DNA of 64,000 bases from Pseudoruegeria sp039972875 (GTDB taxonomy: Bacteria; Pseudomonadota; Alphaproteobacteria; Rhodobacterales; Rhodobacteraceae), in contig JBDWMA010000011.1 of the NCBI GenBank assembly GCA_039972875.1, forward strand, positions 1 to 64,000, given 5' to 3'. Below are positions 18,701 through 27,492 of the stretch, one piece after another. Within the stretch, counting starts at the first letter, position 1; every line of letters starts with the position of its first letter. The notes under the pieces are model-generated. The model was not told the origin of the DNA. It was given only the letters and a program-made list of their open reading frames with translations, and ran no database searches. The position numbers and the translations under genes are program-made.

Positions 18701-19261
18701 AGCGACGTTTTTCTTGCCGCGATTTAGAGCCTCTTGGATGCTCTGGCCAAGGACGAATTGCGCACCCATTTCTTTCATTGCTCGTCCAACAGCGGCCCGG
18801 ATGACCGGTTCGCCGAGCCGTTTTATCGCGCCTTTCAATACGGCTGCCACGCCTTCGCCTTCTTGCAAGACCTTCCCTGTGAACATTAACGCCCAAGTTG
18901 AGGCATTTACCAAAGAAGAGCTGGAGTGCCCAAGATGCTCTCCCCAGGCAGAAGGGGCGATTTTATCCTCAATCAGCGCATCAATTGTTTCGGCGTCTGG
19001 GACGCGCAGAAGAGCCTCGGCGAGACACATCAGGGCAACGCCCTCGTCCGTAGAGAGACCATATTCAGCGAGAAGCACATCCATCAAACCGGGCTTTGCA
19101 TCATAGCGAATTGCATTGATCATAGCGACTGTGCGGTCTGTGATTGACTGTCGTTGATCCGTTGAAATTACCGTGGACGCGATAAGCGTGTCGATAACGG
19201 ATTTTTCATCCTTGATGTGAAATTCGCGAACGGTTGATCGAATGATGGGCAACGATTGCAT
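15788..19261 (-). CDS. putA: Bifunctional proline dehydrogenase / glutamate-semialdehyde dehydrogenase (PutA)
   Basis: Oxidises proline to P5C (FAD) and then to glutamate (NAD), channelling the intermediate. It has 1157 residues. The N-terminal helical arm is followed by the PRODH barrel (about 170-480), with MVRLVKGAYWDTEIKRAQVE and, near its end, GAHRDLLAYLVRRLLENGAN. The P5C dehydrogenase domain (about 545-1000) shows FTCISPWNFPLAIFTGQIAA, the general-base region ETGGLNAMIVD, and the catalytic Cys in SAGQRCSALRCLYV. There is no ribbon-helix-helix domain, so this PutA should not repress its own gene. Regulation more likely falls to the PutR-like Lrp protein at 26986. The C-terminal 150 residues resemble the extra ALDH-like domain of long PutA forms. 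Confidence 0.95.
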   Translation of the reverse strand: MQSLPIIRSTVREFHIKDEKSVIDTLIASTVISTDQRQSITDRTVAMINAIRYDAKPGLMDVLLAEYGLSTDEGVALMCLAEALLRVPDAETIDALIEDKIAPSAWGEHLGHSSSSLVNASTWALMFTGKVLQEGEGVAAVLKGAIKRLGEPVIRAAVGRAMKEMGAQFVLGQSIQEALNRGKKNVAAGYTYSYDMLGEAAMTQADADTFYESYAKSIDALAAQCTSGDIRENPGISIKLSALHPRYEVGQTDRVMAELVPRTLKLAQSAKAAGMGLNIDAEEADRLDLSLDVIEAVLSDPSLAGWDGFGVVVQAYGKRAFHVLNWLNTLASTLDRKIMVRLVKGAYWDTEIKRAQVEGLGGFPVFTQKVATDISYVACAQKLFDCNDRIYPQFATHNAQSVATILEIAPNDAVYEFQRLHGMGEALYSIVRKNSDARCRIYAPVGAHRDLLAYLVRRLLENGANSSFVNQIIDRSVPAELVAADPFDSFDPSHSNAAVLSPNDLYGTERPNSRGWDLHSIDDLSELQAARTPFKTHIWSAGPLAVAKSLPRDIENVSNPADSSDIVGSLALASVDDVKNAMQNATPWDATPAERKAVLFKVADLYEEHFGEIFAALTREAGKTPMDAIAELREAVDFLRYYAVRATELTNPARGVFTCISPWNFPLAIFTGQIAAALAAGNGVLAKPAETTTINAYIAVRLMHKAGIPVSALQLLPGHGATVGAALTSAPRIDGICFTGSTATAQQINRTMSQHLSPTAPLIAETGGLNAMIVDSTALPEQAVRDIVASAFQSAGQRCSALRCLYVQEDVAETFLDMLYGALDELIIGNPWYLSTDIGPVIDTTAMQGINNYISNARMDGRVLKELAVPEQGTFVAPTVIKINGIQDMDQEVFGPVLHVATFKSNELDKLVDTINASGFGLTFGMHSRIDDRIQQVTSRLKVGNMYINRNQIGAIVGSQPFGGEGLSGTGPKAGGPHYVKRFCRPHQVTYAYTKGIDVTETAVQALLETVPRSECNSLDRTVLPGPTGESNTLSLFGRGTILCLGPTFEAATQQAATATSNGCLAVMIAPGATGAFAIDGILPRSALSTLQGFDGVALWSDDADLRSARAALAHRQGRLIPLWAEMDLADRCILERHSCIDTTAAGGNASLLAEAS

Positions 19262-19442
19262 GGGGGATCCTTCGAATTAAGACCCCTTTATGGTAACTCG
19301 TTTGAATTGGTGATAATCACTTTTGTTGCTTGGTTAATAGGGCGCTTTACCCAAATAAGTATTGAATTTTAGATCTAATAGAGGGTAAATGGATCAGGCT
19401 TAGGTCTTTTGGGTAAGTGGATTTGTTTGGTTAAATAGAAGA

Positions 19443-19460
19443 CGCCCATTTTAAAGGGCG
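19443..19460 (-). terminator. Short hairpin downstream of gabD
   Basis: CGCCC (19443-19447) pairs with GGGCG (19456-19460) 30 bases past the gabD stop on the minus strand. In the minus direction it is followed by TCTTCTATTT. The stem is short, so this is a weak call. The 228 bases up to putA otherwise hold only AT-rich promoter-like sequence. Confidence 0.4.
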
Positions 19461-19489
19461 AATTCGTGTTTTGCAGCACCGTTCAGCTT

Positions 19490-20953
19490 TTATTGTATCT
19501 CACCAAAACAGACATATTTCATCTCAAGGAAATCGTCGGTGCCATATTTAGACCCTTCGCGGCCCAGTCCTGATTGTTTCACGCCCCCAAACGGAGCCAC
19601 TTCGGTTGAGATCAAGCCCGTGTTGACGCCAACCATACCGGTTTCAAGCTGTTCTGCGACACGCCATACGCGGGCCAGATCGCGGCTGTAAAAATACGCG
19701 GCTAGACCAAATTCAGTGTCGTTGGCCATCTCTATAACGTCGGCTTCATCGTCGAATTTAAACAAAGGAGCCACAGGGCCAAAGGTCTCTTCGCGCGTGA
19801 CTTTCATGTCGGTGGTGACATCTCGCAGGATGGTTGGTTCAAAGAACGTGCCCCCAAGTGCAGACCGCGTGCCACCTCTCATGATGGTTGCACCTTTGCT
19901 CACGGCATCTTTGATATGATCCTCGACCTTAGCAATGGCGTTCTCGTCGATCAAAGGGCCAGTGGTTACGCCGTCGGTAAACCCGTCACCGAGGTTGAGT
20001 GCGTCAGTCGCTTTGGCCAGTTTTTCAGCGAAAGCGTCGTATACGCCGGATTGCACAAAGATGCGATTGGCGCAAACGCAGGTTTGGCCATTGTTGCGAT
20101 ATTTAGAGATCATTGCGCCTTCAACTGCCGCATCAATATCGGCGTCGTCAAACACGATGAATGGCGCATTACCGCCAAGTTCGAGTGACACTTTTTTGAT
20201 CGTGCTAGAGGCTTGCTCCATCAAGATCCGACCCACGCGGGTTGATCCGGTAAAAGTGATCTTGGCGACTTTGGGGTTGGCGCAAAGCTCTTTGCCGACT
20301 CCAGAGCTATCAGTGCCAGGGATTACATTTAGGATTCCAGCAGGAAGGCCCGCACGTTCGCCCAACACCGCCATCGCCAAAGCGGACAGGGGGGTTTGGG
20401 GCGCGGGGCGGGCAACGAAACTACAGCCTACAGCAAGAGCAGGACCTACTTTGCGTGCAATCATTGCATTTGGAAAATTCCATGGCGTGATTGAACCGAC
20501 GACACCGATGGGTTGTTTCAGAACGACGATGCGTTTGTCGCGTTGATGGCCGGGGATAACGTCGCCGTATACACGTTTGGCTTCCTCCGCGAACCATTCA
20601 ATAAAAGACGCACCATATAGGATTTCACCCTTTGCTTCGGCCCAAGGCTTTCCCATTTCAGCGGTTAGGATCGAGGCGAGATCGTCCGCGTTCGCAACGA
20701 TCAAATCAAACCACTTCCGCAACACAGCCGAACGTTCTTTGCCGGTGAAGGCCGCCCAGTCGCCCTTGGCTGCATAAGCCGCATCAATGGCGTTGCTGAC
20801 ATCGCTAAGTGTGCAGTCTACAACGTTGGCGATCAGCGCTCCGGTTGCAGGATTGGTGACGGCGAACGTTTCGTCCGAGTTCAACCATTTGCCGTTGATA
20901 AAAGCGCGGGTCTCAAGAAGGGTTGGATCTTTTAGAGTAATGGTTTCAGACAT
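19490..20953 (-). CDS. gabD: NAD(P)-dependent succinate-semialdehyde dehydrogenase
   Basis: Converts succinate semialdehyde to succinate, the last step of GABA and putrescine breakdown. It has 487 residues, normal for GabD. Visible are the cofactor-binding ITPWNFPNAMIARKVGPALA, FTGSTRVGRILMEQ, the general base in LELGGNAPFIVFDDAD, and the catalytic Cys in NNGQTCVCANRIFV (a CVC pair, typical of GabD). The C-terminus has GVKQSGLGREGSKYG. It diverges from the first puuA-puuB pair, supporting a role in amine catabolism. Other aldehydes such as glutarate semialdehyde remain possible substrates. Confidence 0.92.
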   Translation of the reverse strand: MSETITLKDPTLLETRAFINGKWLNSDETFAVTNPATGALIANVVDCTLSDVSNAIDAAYAAKGDWAAFTGKERSAVLRKWFDLIVANADDLASILTAEMGKPWAEAKGEILYGASFIEWFAEEAKRVYGDVIPGHQRDKRIVVLKQPIGVVGSITPWNFPNAMIARKVGPALAVGCSFVARPAPQTPLSALAMAVLGERAGLPAGILNVIPGTDSSGVGKELCANPKVAKITFTGSTRVGRILMEQASSTIKKVSLELGGNAPFIVFDDADIDAAVEGAMISKYRNNGQTCVCANRIFVQSGVYDAFAEKLAKATDALNLGDGFTDGVTTGPLIDENAIAKVEDHIKDAVSKGATIMRGGTRSALGGTFFEPTILRDVTTDMKVTREETFGPVAPLFKFDDEADVIEMANDTEFGLAAYFYSRDLARVWRVAEQLETGMVGVNTGLISTEVAPFGGVKQSGLGREGSKYGTDDFLEMKYVCFGEIQ

Positions 20954-21355
20954 AATGGGACTCTTTCACGGGGTTAGGTGGCGCGTCGAGAATATCATGC
21001 GCTTCGGTGACGATCTTGTTGCAAACCAAGAGAGGCAAAGCGATGCGGATAGCATTTTCATAAACGCGGAGCGTTCAAAGCGCCAGCCTAGGTTTAGATA
21101 CTTAGGCACGTCTCTTGATCGGCAACAGCCATTAAAAAATGTGATCCTTTCGGCCAATAATTGACAAACGCAAGTTTTCGATAAACTCTGACCATGAGAC
21201 TGCGTAAACCTCCGCTTTGGATAGATAATTATGTTAAACGCTTAATAGGCGCGTGAACATTAAAGTCGCCTTGAGCGCCGTGGTCTGGGGAAATGCGTTT
21301 TTTGAATCGTCACTTTCTCTCGATTTCAGACATATGCTAAAAAGGGTAGCCCAAT
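20954..21355. other. Divergent promoter region between gabD and puuA
   Basis: 402 bases with no supported gene. TTGACA at 21161-21166 could serve as a -35 box for the puuA operon, but the best nearby -10 (TAAACT, 21182-21187) is only 15 bases away. The segment 20980-21130 has no open frame resembling a protein. No clear operator palindrome was found. Confidence 0.4.
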
Positions 21356-22744
21356 ATGAGCCGACGCAAGCCCAAAAGTGAAACCGATGCATGGTTATCT
21401 GAGCTGCCTGACGCCTTTCAGGAATATTTGAATGGCCGGCGTCTGGAGGAAATTGAATGTATCATTCCTGATCTTGCAGGGACATCCCGTGGCAAGGCAA
21501 TGCCGTCTTATAAGTTCAAGCCAGACGCAGAATTCTATTTGCCGATTTCTTTATTTTATCAGACGATTTCAGGTGAATACGTTAATATGGAGATCGAAAA
21601 TCAGTGGTTGGAACGGGACGTTGTGCTTGTCCCCGACATGTCGACGGCCTCTGCCGTACCTTGGGCCGATGATGCGACGTTGCAGATTATTTGCGATATG
21701 AAGCTGCGTGATGGGGCAGACCTTGGGATTGCCCCGCGCAATGTGTTGCGCCGTGTTTTGGCGCTCTATTCCGCCGAAGGATTGCAACCCATCGTAGCGC
21801 CAGAACTTGAGTTTTATTTGACAAAGCCAAACGTTGACCCAAACGAGCCGATCGAACCGCCAATCGGTCGGACGGGCCGGAAAGGAGCAAGCCGTCAGGT
21901 TTATTCAATGACCGCTGTGGATGAATATGGTCCCGTGATCGATACGATTTATGATTTTGCCGATGCTCAGGGCCTTCAGATCGATACCGTGATCCAAGAG
22001 GGGGGTGCGGGTCAGATAGAAATCAATTTGCAGCATGGTGATCCATTGATGCTGGCGGATCAGGTGTTTTATTTTAAGCGCGCCATTCGAGAGGCAGCGT
22101 TGATGAATGGAATATTCGCAACCTTCATGGCCAAACCTATTCGCGATGAACCCGGCAGCGCCATGCACTTGCATCAGTCGGTTATTGATCGAAAAACGGG
22201 GCAAAACATTTTTTCCGATGACTCCGGTGCGGCCACGGATAAATTTAAGCATTTCATCGGTGGGTCTCAGAAATATCTAATGCAGGCGGTTCCTTTGCTG
22301 GCACCCTATGTAAACTCATATAGGCGGATTACAGTGGAGGGGCAGAGCGCCCCCGCCAATTTGGAATGGGCGTCGGACAATCGGACCACGGGCCTGCGGG
22401 TACCACAATCCGATCCCTCGGCACGGCGTCTAGAAAATAGGGTTATTGGAATGGACTGTAACCCATATCTTGCAATTGCTGCGTCGTTGGCCTGCGGATA
22501 TTTGGGAATGAAGAACAAAGTCAAACCGCGACCTGAGGCCGTCAATGAAGTTTGGGAAATCGAGGACAGGTTGCCGCCCGGCCTAAATATGGCGCTGGAT
22601 TTGTTTCAAGAAGCGGATGAGTTGATCGATACTCTAGGACGGGAATTCTGCACACTGTACTACGACATCAAACGGGCGGAGAACGAAGAGTATCAGCGTG
22701 AAATTTCCCCATGGGAAAGGCAGCACCTGCTGTTAAATGTCTGA
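21356..22744 (+). CDS. Glutamine synthetase family protein, gamma-glutamylpolyamine synthetase-like (copy 1)
   Basis: ATP-dependent ligation of glutamate to an amine (PuuA type). It has 462 residues. The N-terminal beta-grasp region has ECIIPDLAGTSRGKAMPS. The catalytic domain carries VAPELEFYLTKP, EGGAGQIEINLQHGDP, GSAMHLHQS and NSYRRITVEGQSAP, matching the Glu/His/Arg active-site positions of GS. The neighbour is a PuuB-type oxidase overlapping by one base, which marks a glutamylation-oxidation pair rather than ammonia assimilation. It differs from copy 2 throughout (for example, EGGAGQIE here and ETGAGQFE there), so the two probably use different amines. Confidence 0.85.
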   Translation: MSRRKPKSETDAWLSELPDAFQEYLNGRRLEEIECIIPDLAGTSRGKAMPSYKFKPDAEFYLPISLFYQTISGEYVNMEIENQWLERDVVLVPDMSTASAVPWADDATLQIICDMKLRDGADLGIAPRNVLRRVLALYSAEGLQPIVAPELEFYLTKPNVDPNEPIEPPIGRTGRKGASRQVYSMTAVDEYGPVIDTIYDFADAQGLQIDTVIQEGGAGQIEINLQHGDPLMLADQVFYFKRAIREAALMNGIFATFMAKPIRDEPGSAMHLHQSVIDRKTGQNIFSDDSGAATDKFKHFIGGSQKYLMQAVPLLAPYVNSYRRITVEGQSAPANLEWASDNRTTGLRVPQSDPSARRLENRVIGMDCNPYLAIAASLACGYLGMKNKVKPRPEAVNEVWEIEDRLPPGLNMALDLFQEADELIDTLGREFCTLYYDIKRAENEEYQREISPWERQHLLLNV

Positions 22745-24045
22745 TGGACTTGCTGCGAATTAATGACCGGCCAGGGAAATACCCTTCGTCATTCTATGTG
22801 CAAAATATAGAACCATTGCCTAACGTTGAGCCGTTGGCCGAGGATGTCACCTGTGATGTCTGTATTATTGGAGGTGGATTTACCGGGGTGTCTACCGCAC
22901 TTCATCTTGCGAAGCGCGGCTATAAGGTGCGCTTGCTGGAGGCGCAACGTGTGGGGTTTGGGGCGTCAGGCCGCAATGGTGGACAGGTAGGTCAGGGTCA
23001 GCGTTTGAATCAGGATGACCTTGAAAAGATGTTCGGAAAACCACGCGCCAAAGAGCTTTGGCAGATCGGGACCCAAGCCGTTGAGATTGTCCGTGAGCTA
23101 TCACAATCACCATCTGTGCGTGCAGATTTTCATCCGGGGATTATCCATGCCGATCACAGGTCACATTATGTGCCCCATAGCCGGTCCTATGTTGAAAAAA
23201 TGCAAACTGAATACAACTACCCGCATCTTTCATTTTTGGATCGGTCCGCCCTCGCAGAGGTCGTGCAGTCGCCTGTTTACAAGGGTGGTACGTTGGATAT
23301 TCGGGCGGGGCATATCGATCCGCTCCAGTTTGTACTTGGACTTGGTCGCATGGCCCAATCCGCCGGTGCGACATTGCATGAAAACAGCCAAGTCACCGAT
23401 TTGGTTCAGGGAGAGATGAACAAGATTCACACCAAATTGGGCTCTATTAAGGCCAATTATGTCGTTCTTGCCTGTAACGGCTACATTGGTGATCTGCATA
23501 GAGATGTCACGCGGCGGGTGATGCCGATCAACAATTACATCGTTGCCACAACCCCGTTTAGTGCGGAGGAGCGCGCAAAGATCCTTCGGGATAATGTTGC
23601 CGTTGCGGATTCCAAATTCGTAGTGAATTATTTTCGTTTCAGTGAGGACAACCGATTGCTCTTTGGGGGCACCGAGAGCTACCGGTATCGATTTCCCAAA
23701 GATATCGCCGCCCAAGTCAGGCGCCCCCTGGAGGTGATATTCCCCCAGCTAAAAGGTGTACGCATCGATTATGCGTGGGGTGGAACCTTAGGTATTTCCA
23801 TGAATCGCTTGCCGCATTTTGCAAACTACGGAGGCAACATTCTGAGCATGTCGGGGTTTTCAGGGCATGGGGTCGCGCTGGGTACATTGTCGGGGCAAAT
23901 CGCAGCAGAAGCGATCGTGGGTCAGGCAGAACGGTTCGATATTATGTCCCAAATACAGAGCCCAACATTTCCAGGGGGAAAGGCTATGCGGCATCCTTTG
24001 CTGATCCTTGCAATGCTATGGTTTTCAATCAAGGATAGGCTCTGA
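22744..24045 (+). CDS. FAD-dependent gamma-glutamylamine oxidase (PuuB/DAO family, copy 1)
   Basis: Oxidises the glutamylated amine to the aldehyde. It has 433 residues from the ATG that overlaps the puuA stop (TGATG); an in-frame ATG at 22711 lies inside puuA and is not chosen. The Rossmann motif is VCIIGGGFTGVSTALHLAKR, followed by FGASGRNGGQVGQGQR, typical of the PuuB/OrdL branch of DAO oxidases. The C-terminal part has YAWGGTLGISMNRLPHF and MSGFSGHGVALGT, which contact FAD. It forms a two-gene unit with the upstream synthetase. Confidence 0.87.
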   Translation: MDLLRINDRPGKYPSSFYVQNIEPLPNVEPLAEDVTCDVCIIGGGFTGVSTALHLAKRGYKVRLLEAQRVGFGASGRNGGQVGQGQRLNQDDLEKMFGKPRAKELWQIGTQAVEIVRELSQSPSVRADFHPGIIHADHRSHYVPHSRSYVEKMQTEYNYPHLSFLDRSALAEVVQSPVYKGGTLDIRAGHIDPLQFVLGLGRMAQSAGATLHENSQVTDLVQGEMNKIHTKLGSIKANYVVLACNGYIGDLHRDVTRRVMPINNYIVATTPFSAEERAKILRDNVAVADSKFVVNYFRFSEDNRLLFGGTESYRYRFPKDIAAQVRRPLEVIFPQLKGVRIDYAWGGTLGISMNRLPHFANYGGNILSMSGFSGHGVALGTLSGQIAAEAIVGQAERFDIMSQIQSPTFPGGKAMRHPLLILAMLWFSIKDRL

Positions 24046-24185
24046 TTGGCCTGTGTTAGGCTCTAATTTGAGGCGATAGCCTATACCGAACGGCATTCAC
24101 TTTCCGTCTCTAAATGATTGAAATTTGATGACTTGTTTCAGCAGGGTATCACAAAACATGCATTAAAAGTGTAGTGAGGGGCCAA

Positions 24186-25535
24186 ATGGTAGGTATGAAC
24201 GTTCAGGATTGGTTAAGGGACCATCCAGATGTGGAGTCCGTTACCTTTGCGTTGTGTGACATCAATGGCGTGATGCGGGGGAAGCGGTTACCCGCTTCGC
24301 AGATCGAAAAAGCGTTAAACGGGGGGCTGCGGATGCCGATCTCGGCTTGTACGCTTGATATTTGGGGGCGTGATATCAAAGACAGTGAACTGGTCTTCGA
24401 AAGCGGCGATGCTGACGGAATATGCCAAATAACGGAACGTGGGATATTACCACGCAAGTGGACCACGCCACCCAGTGCGATGTTGCAAATGACCCTGTTG
24501 ACAGAGAACGGTGCACCAGTGGTGTCTGACCCGCGACACGCCTTGGCTTCGATGGTCGAACGTTATGCTGCGCGCGGATTGACCCCGGTCGTGGCCACTG
24601 AATTAGAGTTCTACCTAACCGTTAAAGCAGGGGATGTACCTGACCCGGCGACGTTGCCAGGTGCGGTGGTGCCGGTGTCCATGGAAAATGTTTTATCGGT
24701 GTCTGAATTGGATGCGCAGAGTTTGTTTTTCGACGAGGTCTATTCTGCCTGCAAAGAGCAGGGCATCCCCGCCGACGCGGCCATTTCTGAGACTGGCGCT
24801 GGGCAATTTGAGATCAACCTGCTGCATCGTGCAGATGCGCTGCAGGCGGCGGATGACGCGGTTTTATTTAAAAACCTTGTACGCGGGGTGGCGCAACAGC
24901 ACGGGTATACCGCGACGTTCATGGCGAAACCCTTTGGCGATCAATCTGGCAGTGGAATGCATGTGCATTTTTCTGTGTTGGGACCGACTGGGAACAACAT
25001 TTTTGATGACGGAACAGACGAGGGTTCAGATGTTCTGAAGCATGCCATTGGTGGGTTGTTGGAGGCTATGCAAGACAGCATGCTTATTTTCGCACCACAT
25101 CAAAACAGCTACCGTCGTCTAAGGACGGGTTCCCATGCACCAATACAGGTGGCTTGGGGTTATGAAAATCGGACCTGCGCGATCCGTATTCCGGCCGGTG
25201 ATCCTAAGGCTCGTCGGATCGAACATCGCGTGGCGGGTGCCGACGCCAACCCCTACTTAGTTCTTACGGCAATTTTAGGCGCGGCTCTTTTGGGAATCGA
25301 AGCGGGACTATCGCCAGTTCCTCCTGTATCTGGAAATGTGTATGAGGGCCCGTCTGCAATTTTGCCGACGAGTTGGCCTTCGGCGATTTCTGCGTTTGAA
25401 ACCAGTACGTACATGGGGCGCATATTTGATCCTCAGATGCAGCGTTTGTTTTCGCAAGCAAAGCACCAAGAGTTGGACCGATTTCTAAGCATTGTGCCAA
25501 TCGCAGAATATCAGGCCTATCTGGAGATCGTCTAA
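24186..25535 (+). CDS. puuA: Glutamine synthetase family protein, gamma-glutamylpolyamine synthetase-like (copy 2)
   Basis: 449 residues from ATG 24186, which follows GAGGGG closely; an ATG at 24195 and a GTG at 24174 are alternatives. It begins with FALCDINGVMRGKRLPASQI, the PuuA N-terminal signature. The catalytic core has VATELEFYLTV, SETGAGQFEINLLHRAD, QSGSGMHVHFSVLG and NSYRRLRTGSHAPIQVAWG. This is the more typical PuuA of the two. It overlaps the second oxidase (TAATG). Likely substrates are putrescine or a related diamine. The absence of puuC and puuD here means the aldehyde and hydrolase steps are supplied elsewhere or by gabD-like enzymes. Confidence 0.87.
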   Translation: MVGMNVQDWLRDHPDVESVTFALCDINGVMRGKRLPASQIEKALNGGLRMPISACTLDIWGRDIKDSELVFESGDADGICQITERGILPRKWTTPPSAMLQMTLLTENGAPVVSDPRHALASMVERYAARGLTPVVATELEFYLTVKAGDVPDPATLPGAVVPVSMENVLSVSELDAQSLFFDEVYSACKEQGIPADAAISETGAGQFEINLLHRADALQAADDAVLFKNLVRGVAQQHGYTATFMAKPFGDQSGSGMHVHFSVLGPTGNNIFDDGTDEGSDVLKHAIGGLLEAMQDSMLIFAPHQNSYRRLRTGSHAPIQVAWGYENRTCAIRIPAGDPKARRIEHRVAGADANPYLVLTAILGAALLGIEAGLSPVPPVSGNVYEGPSAILPTSWPSAISAFETSTYMGRIFDPQMQRLFSQAKHQELDRFLSIVPIAEYQAYLEIV

Positions 25536-26845
25536 TGAATATGATGCCACCTCAATATGCGGGAACCGGGGCGCATGTTGCCAGTTACTATGCGGCTTCT
25601 TCAAATCCTGTATCGATGCGACCTGCTTTAAAGGGGGACATGCAGTTTGATGTCTGCGTGGTCGGTGCAGGGTACACGGGATTGTCCACTGCGCTTCATC
25701 TTGCGGAGCAGGGCCATAACGTGGCCATCCTCGAAGGTGCGCGCATCGGATGGGGGGCTTCTGGGCGCAATGGCGGTCAAATCGTTAATGGCCTGAATGC
25801 GTCGTTACAGACAATAGAACGCCGTTATGACCGGGACACGGCAAATTTCGTTGCCAATTTGGTCATGGAGGGTGGTGATATCATCCGAGAACGTGTGAAG
25901 ACCTATGGGATAGAATGCGATCTGAAGCCGACGAACGTACTCGCCGGATATACAGATGCGCATCTACGTGCGCTAGATGCGCGCCTCCACCTTTGGGAGC
26001 ACCATGGCATTCAAACGCAGGAGATGCTGAGCAGAGACGAATTGCGCGACTATGTTGGCTCCGATGTTTACGCGGGCGGGCTCATTGATCATGCGGGCGG
26101 TCACATGCATCCGCTTAACTTCGCCTTGGGTGAGGCCGCCGCGTTTGAGCAGAACGGGGGAACGATTTTTGAGCAATCCATGGTCATTAAGATCGACGAT
26201 GGTGTTGAGAATCCAGTCGTCCAAACCCAAATGGGATCGATTACGTGTAAGACATTGGTTCTCTGTGGGAATGCCTACCTTGGCAAAGCGGTCCCGGCTT
26301 TAGCGACGCGGGTCATGCCGGTTTCAACGCAAATCATGGCAACAGAGCCCCTGGATGATGATGTTGCAGCGCGTTTGTTGCCGACAGATAGCTGTATTGA
26401 GGACACGCGGTTTATACTGGACTATTTCCGGATGTCGGCTGACAAGCGGCTGCTGTTTGGTGGCGGCACTGTTTACGGTGGAACAGACCCTAAAAATATC
26501 GAGTTAAAACTTCGTAGGAACATGGAAAAAGTATTTCCAGAGCTGCGAACGACGCGGATCGAATATGCATGGAGTGGAAATTTTGCTTTGTCCTTTAGTC
26601 GTGTACCGCAAATGGGGCGATTGAATAAGAATGTCTATTTTGCACATGGGTATTCTGGTCATGGGGTGACCGGATCCCAAACGTTTGGACGTATTCTTTC
26701 AGAAGCAATTACAGGTGATATCGGGCGTTTTGACGTGTTTGAAAAAATGTCATGGACCCCCTTTCCCGGAGGGCACATGTTTCGGGTCCCGTATTCCATG
26801 ATGGGATCATGGTATTACGGTTTTAAAGATAGATTTGGATTTTAA
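25535..26845 (+). CDS. puuB: FAD-dependent gamma-glutamylputrescine oxidase (PuuB/DAO family, copy 2)
   Basis: 436 residues. The dinucleotide motif VCVVGAGYTGLSTALHLAEQ and WGASGRNGGQIVNGLNASLQ mark the PuuB branch. HAGGHMHPLNFALGEA and the C-terminal YAWSGNFALSFSRVPQ with FAHGYSGHGVTGSQ complete the DAO fold. It has the same architecture as copy 1 but is clearly diverged, consistent with an old duplication of the puuA-puuB module rather than a recent copy. Translation is coupled to the upstream puuA. Confidence 0.88.
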   Translation: MNMMPPQYAGTGAHVASYYAASSNPVSMRPALKGDMQFDVCVVGAGYTGLSTALHLAEQGHNVAILEGARIGWGASGRNGGQIVNGLNASLQTIERRYDRDTANFVANLVMEGGDIIRERVKTYGIECDLKPTNVLAGYTDAHLRALDARLHLWEHHGIQTQEMLSRDELRDYVGSDVYAGGLIDHAGGHMHPLNFALGEAAAFEQNGGTIFEQSMVIKIDDGVENPVVQTQMGSITCKTLVLCGNAYLGKAVPALATRVMPVSTQIMATEPLDDDVAARLLPTDSCIEDTRFILDYFRMSADKRLLFGGGTVYGGTDPKNIELKLRRNMEKVFPELRTTRIEYAWSGNFALSFSRVPQMGRLNKNVYFAHGYSGHGVTGSQTFGRILSEAITGDIGRFDVFEKMSWTPFPGGHMFRVPYSMMGSWYYGFKDRFGF

Positions 26846-26985
26846 AGTAAGGCTTCCGTTTCGCGCAATCGCTATCGATTTATCAGAAACGCTGCATTCG
26901 GATCAGTGTGTCCTGTTCGTGTCACAGGCTTTTTGGTCTGGTTCAATTTACATTGTAGGAGGAATCACTCAGAATTTAATAATTC

Positions 26986-27468
26986 ATGGATGAAACGCTG
27001 AGGGTTTTTGTGGAAAGCAGGAAATTGGACGGGTTTGATCATAAGATCATCCAGAACCTAAGTAAAAATGGACGATTGACGATCACGGAACTTGCCACAC
27101 GCGTCGGGTTGACCAAGACACCATGTCAAATTCGATTGAAACGGTTGCAAGATGATGGGTTTATACTTGGGTATCGTGCTATCTTGGATGCGGGAAAATT
27201 GGGGCGAGACCATGTCGCCTTTGTCGAGGTTAAGCTGACCCGAACCACGGAATCGGCGTTGATCGCGTTCAACAAAGCTGTCAACGGCGTGCCCGAGATC
27301 GAACAATGCCACATGATTGCCGGTGCTTTTGACTACCTGTTAAAGGTGCGCACCCGCGATATTCGGAGTTACCGCGAGGTGTTAGGGGAGACAATTTCAG
27401 CGCTGCCCCATGTGGACAGCACATCCACCCATGTATCGATGGAGTCCGTAAAGGATTCGGCCTTTTAA
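26986..27468 (+). CDS. Lrp/AsnC-family regulator, PutR-like
   Basis: 160 residues. The N-terminal HTH has IIQNLSKNGRLTITELATRV and TKTPCQIRLKRLQ. The C-terminal RAM domain has VAFVEVKLTRTTESAL and MIAGAFDYLLKVRTRD. The whole resembles PutR, the proline-responsive activator of putA in rhodobacters. It lies 7.7 kb from putA but beside the amine genes, so it may control proline degradation, the puu genes or both. It converges closely on the IclR gene (24 bases). GTAGGAGGAATC at 26955-26966 seems too far upstream to be its ribosome-binding site, so the start could also be a little earlier. Confidence 0.8.
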   Translation: MDETLRVFVESRKLDGFDHKIIQNLSKNGRLTITELATRVGLTKTPCQIRLKRLQDDGFILGYRAILDAGKLGRDHVAFVEVKLTRTTESALIAFNKAVNGVPEIEQCHMIAGAFDYLLKVRTRDIRSYREVLGETISALPHVDSTSTHVSMESVKDSAF

Positions 27469-27485
27469 CCGCAATTCTACGGTTA
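27466..27485. terminator. Small hairpin between convergent regulator genes
   Basis: TAACCG (27466-27471) pairs with CGGTTA (27480-27485) in the gap between the PutR-like and IclR genes. The six-base stem starts within the stop codon. It has no T-tract on the plus strand. It is a possible shared transcription end. Confidence 0.3.
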
Positions 27486-27492
27486 TCTCGAC

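Noticed and set aside
21194..21256. 20-codon ORF in the puuA promoter region
   Set aside because: No ribosome-binding site of note and no regulatory residue pattern (for example, repeated codons of one amino acid). Probably chance.
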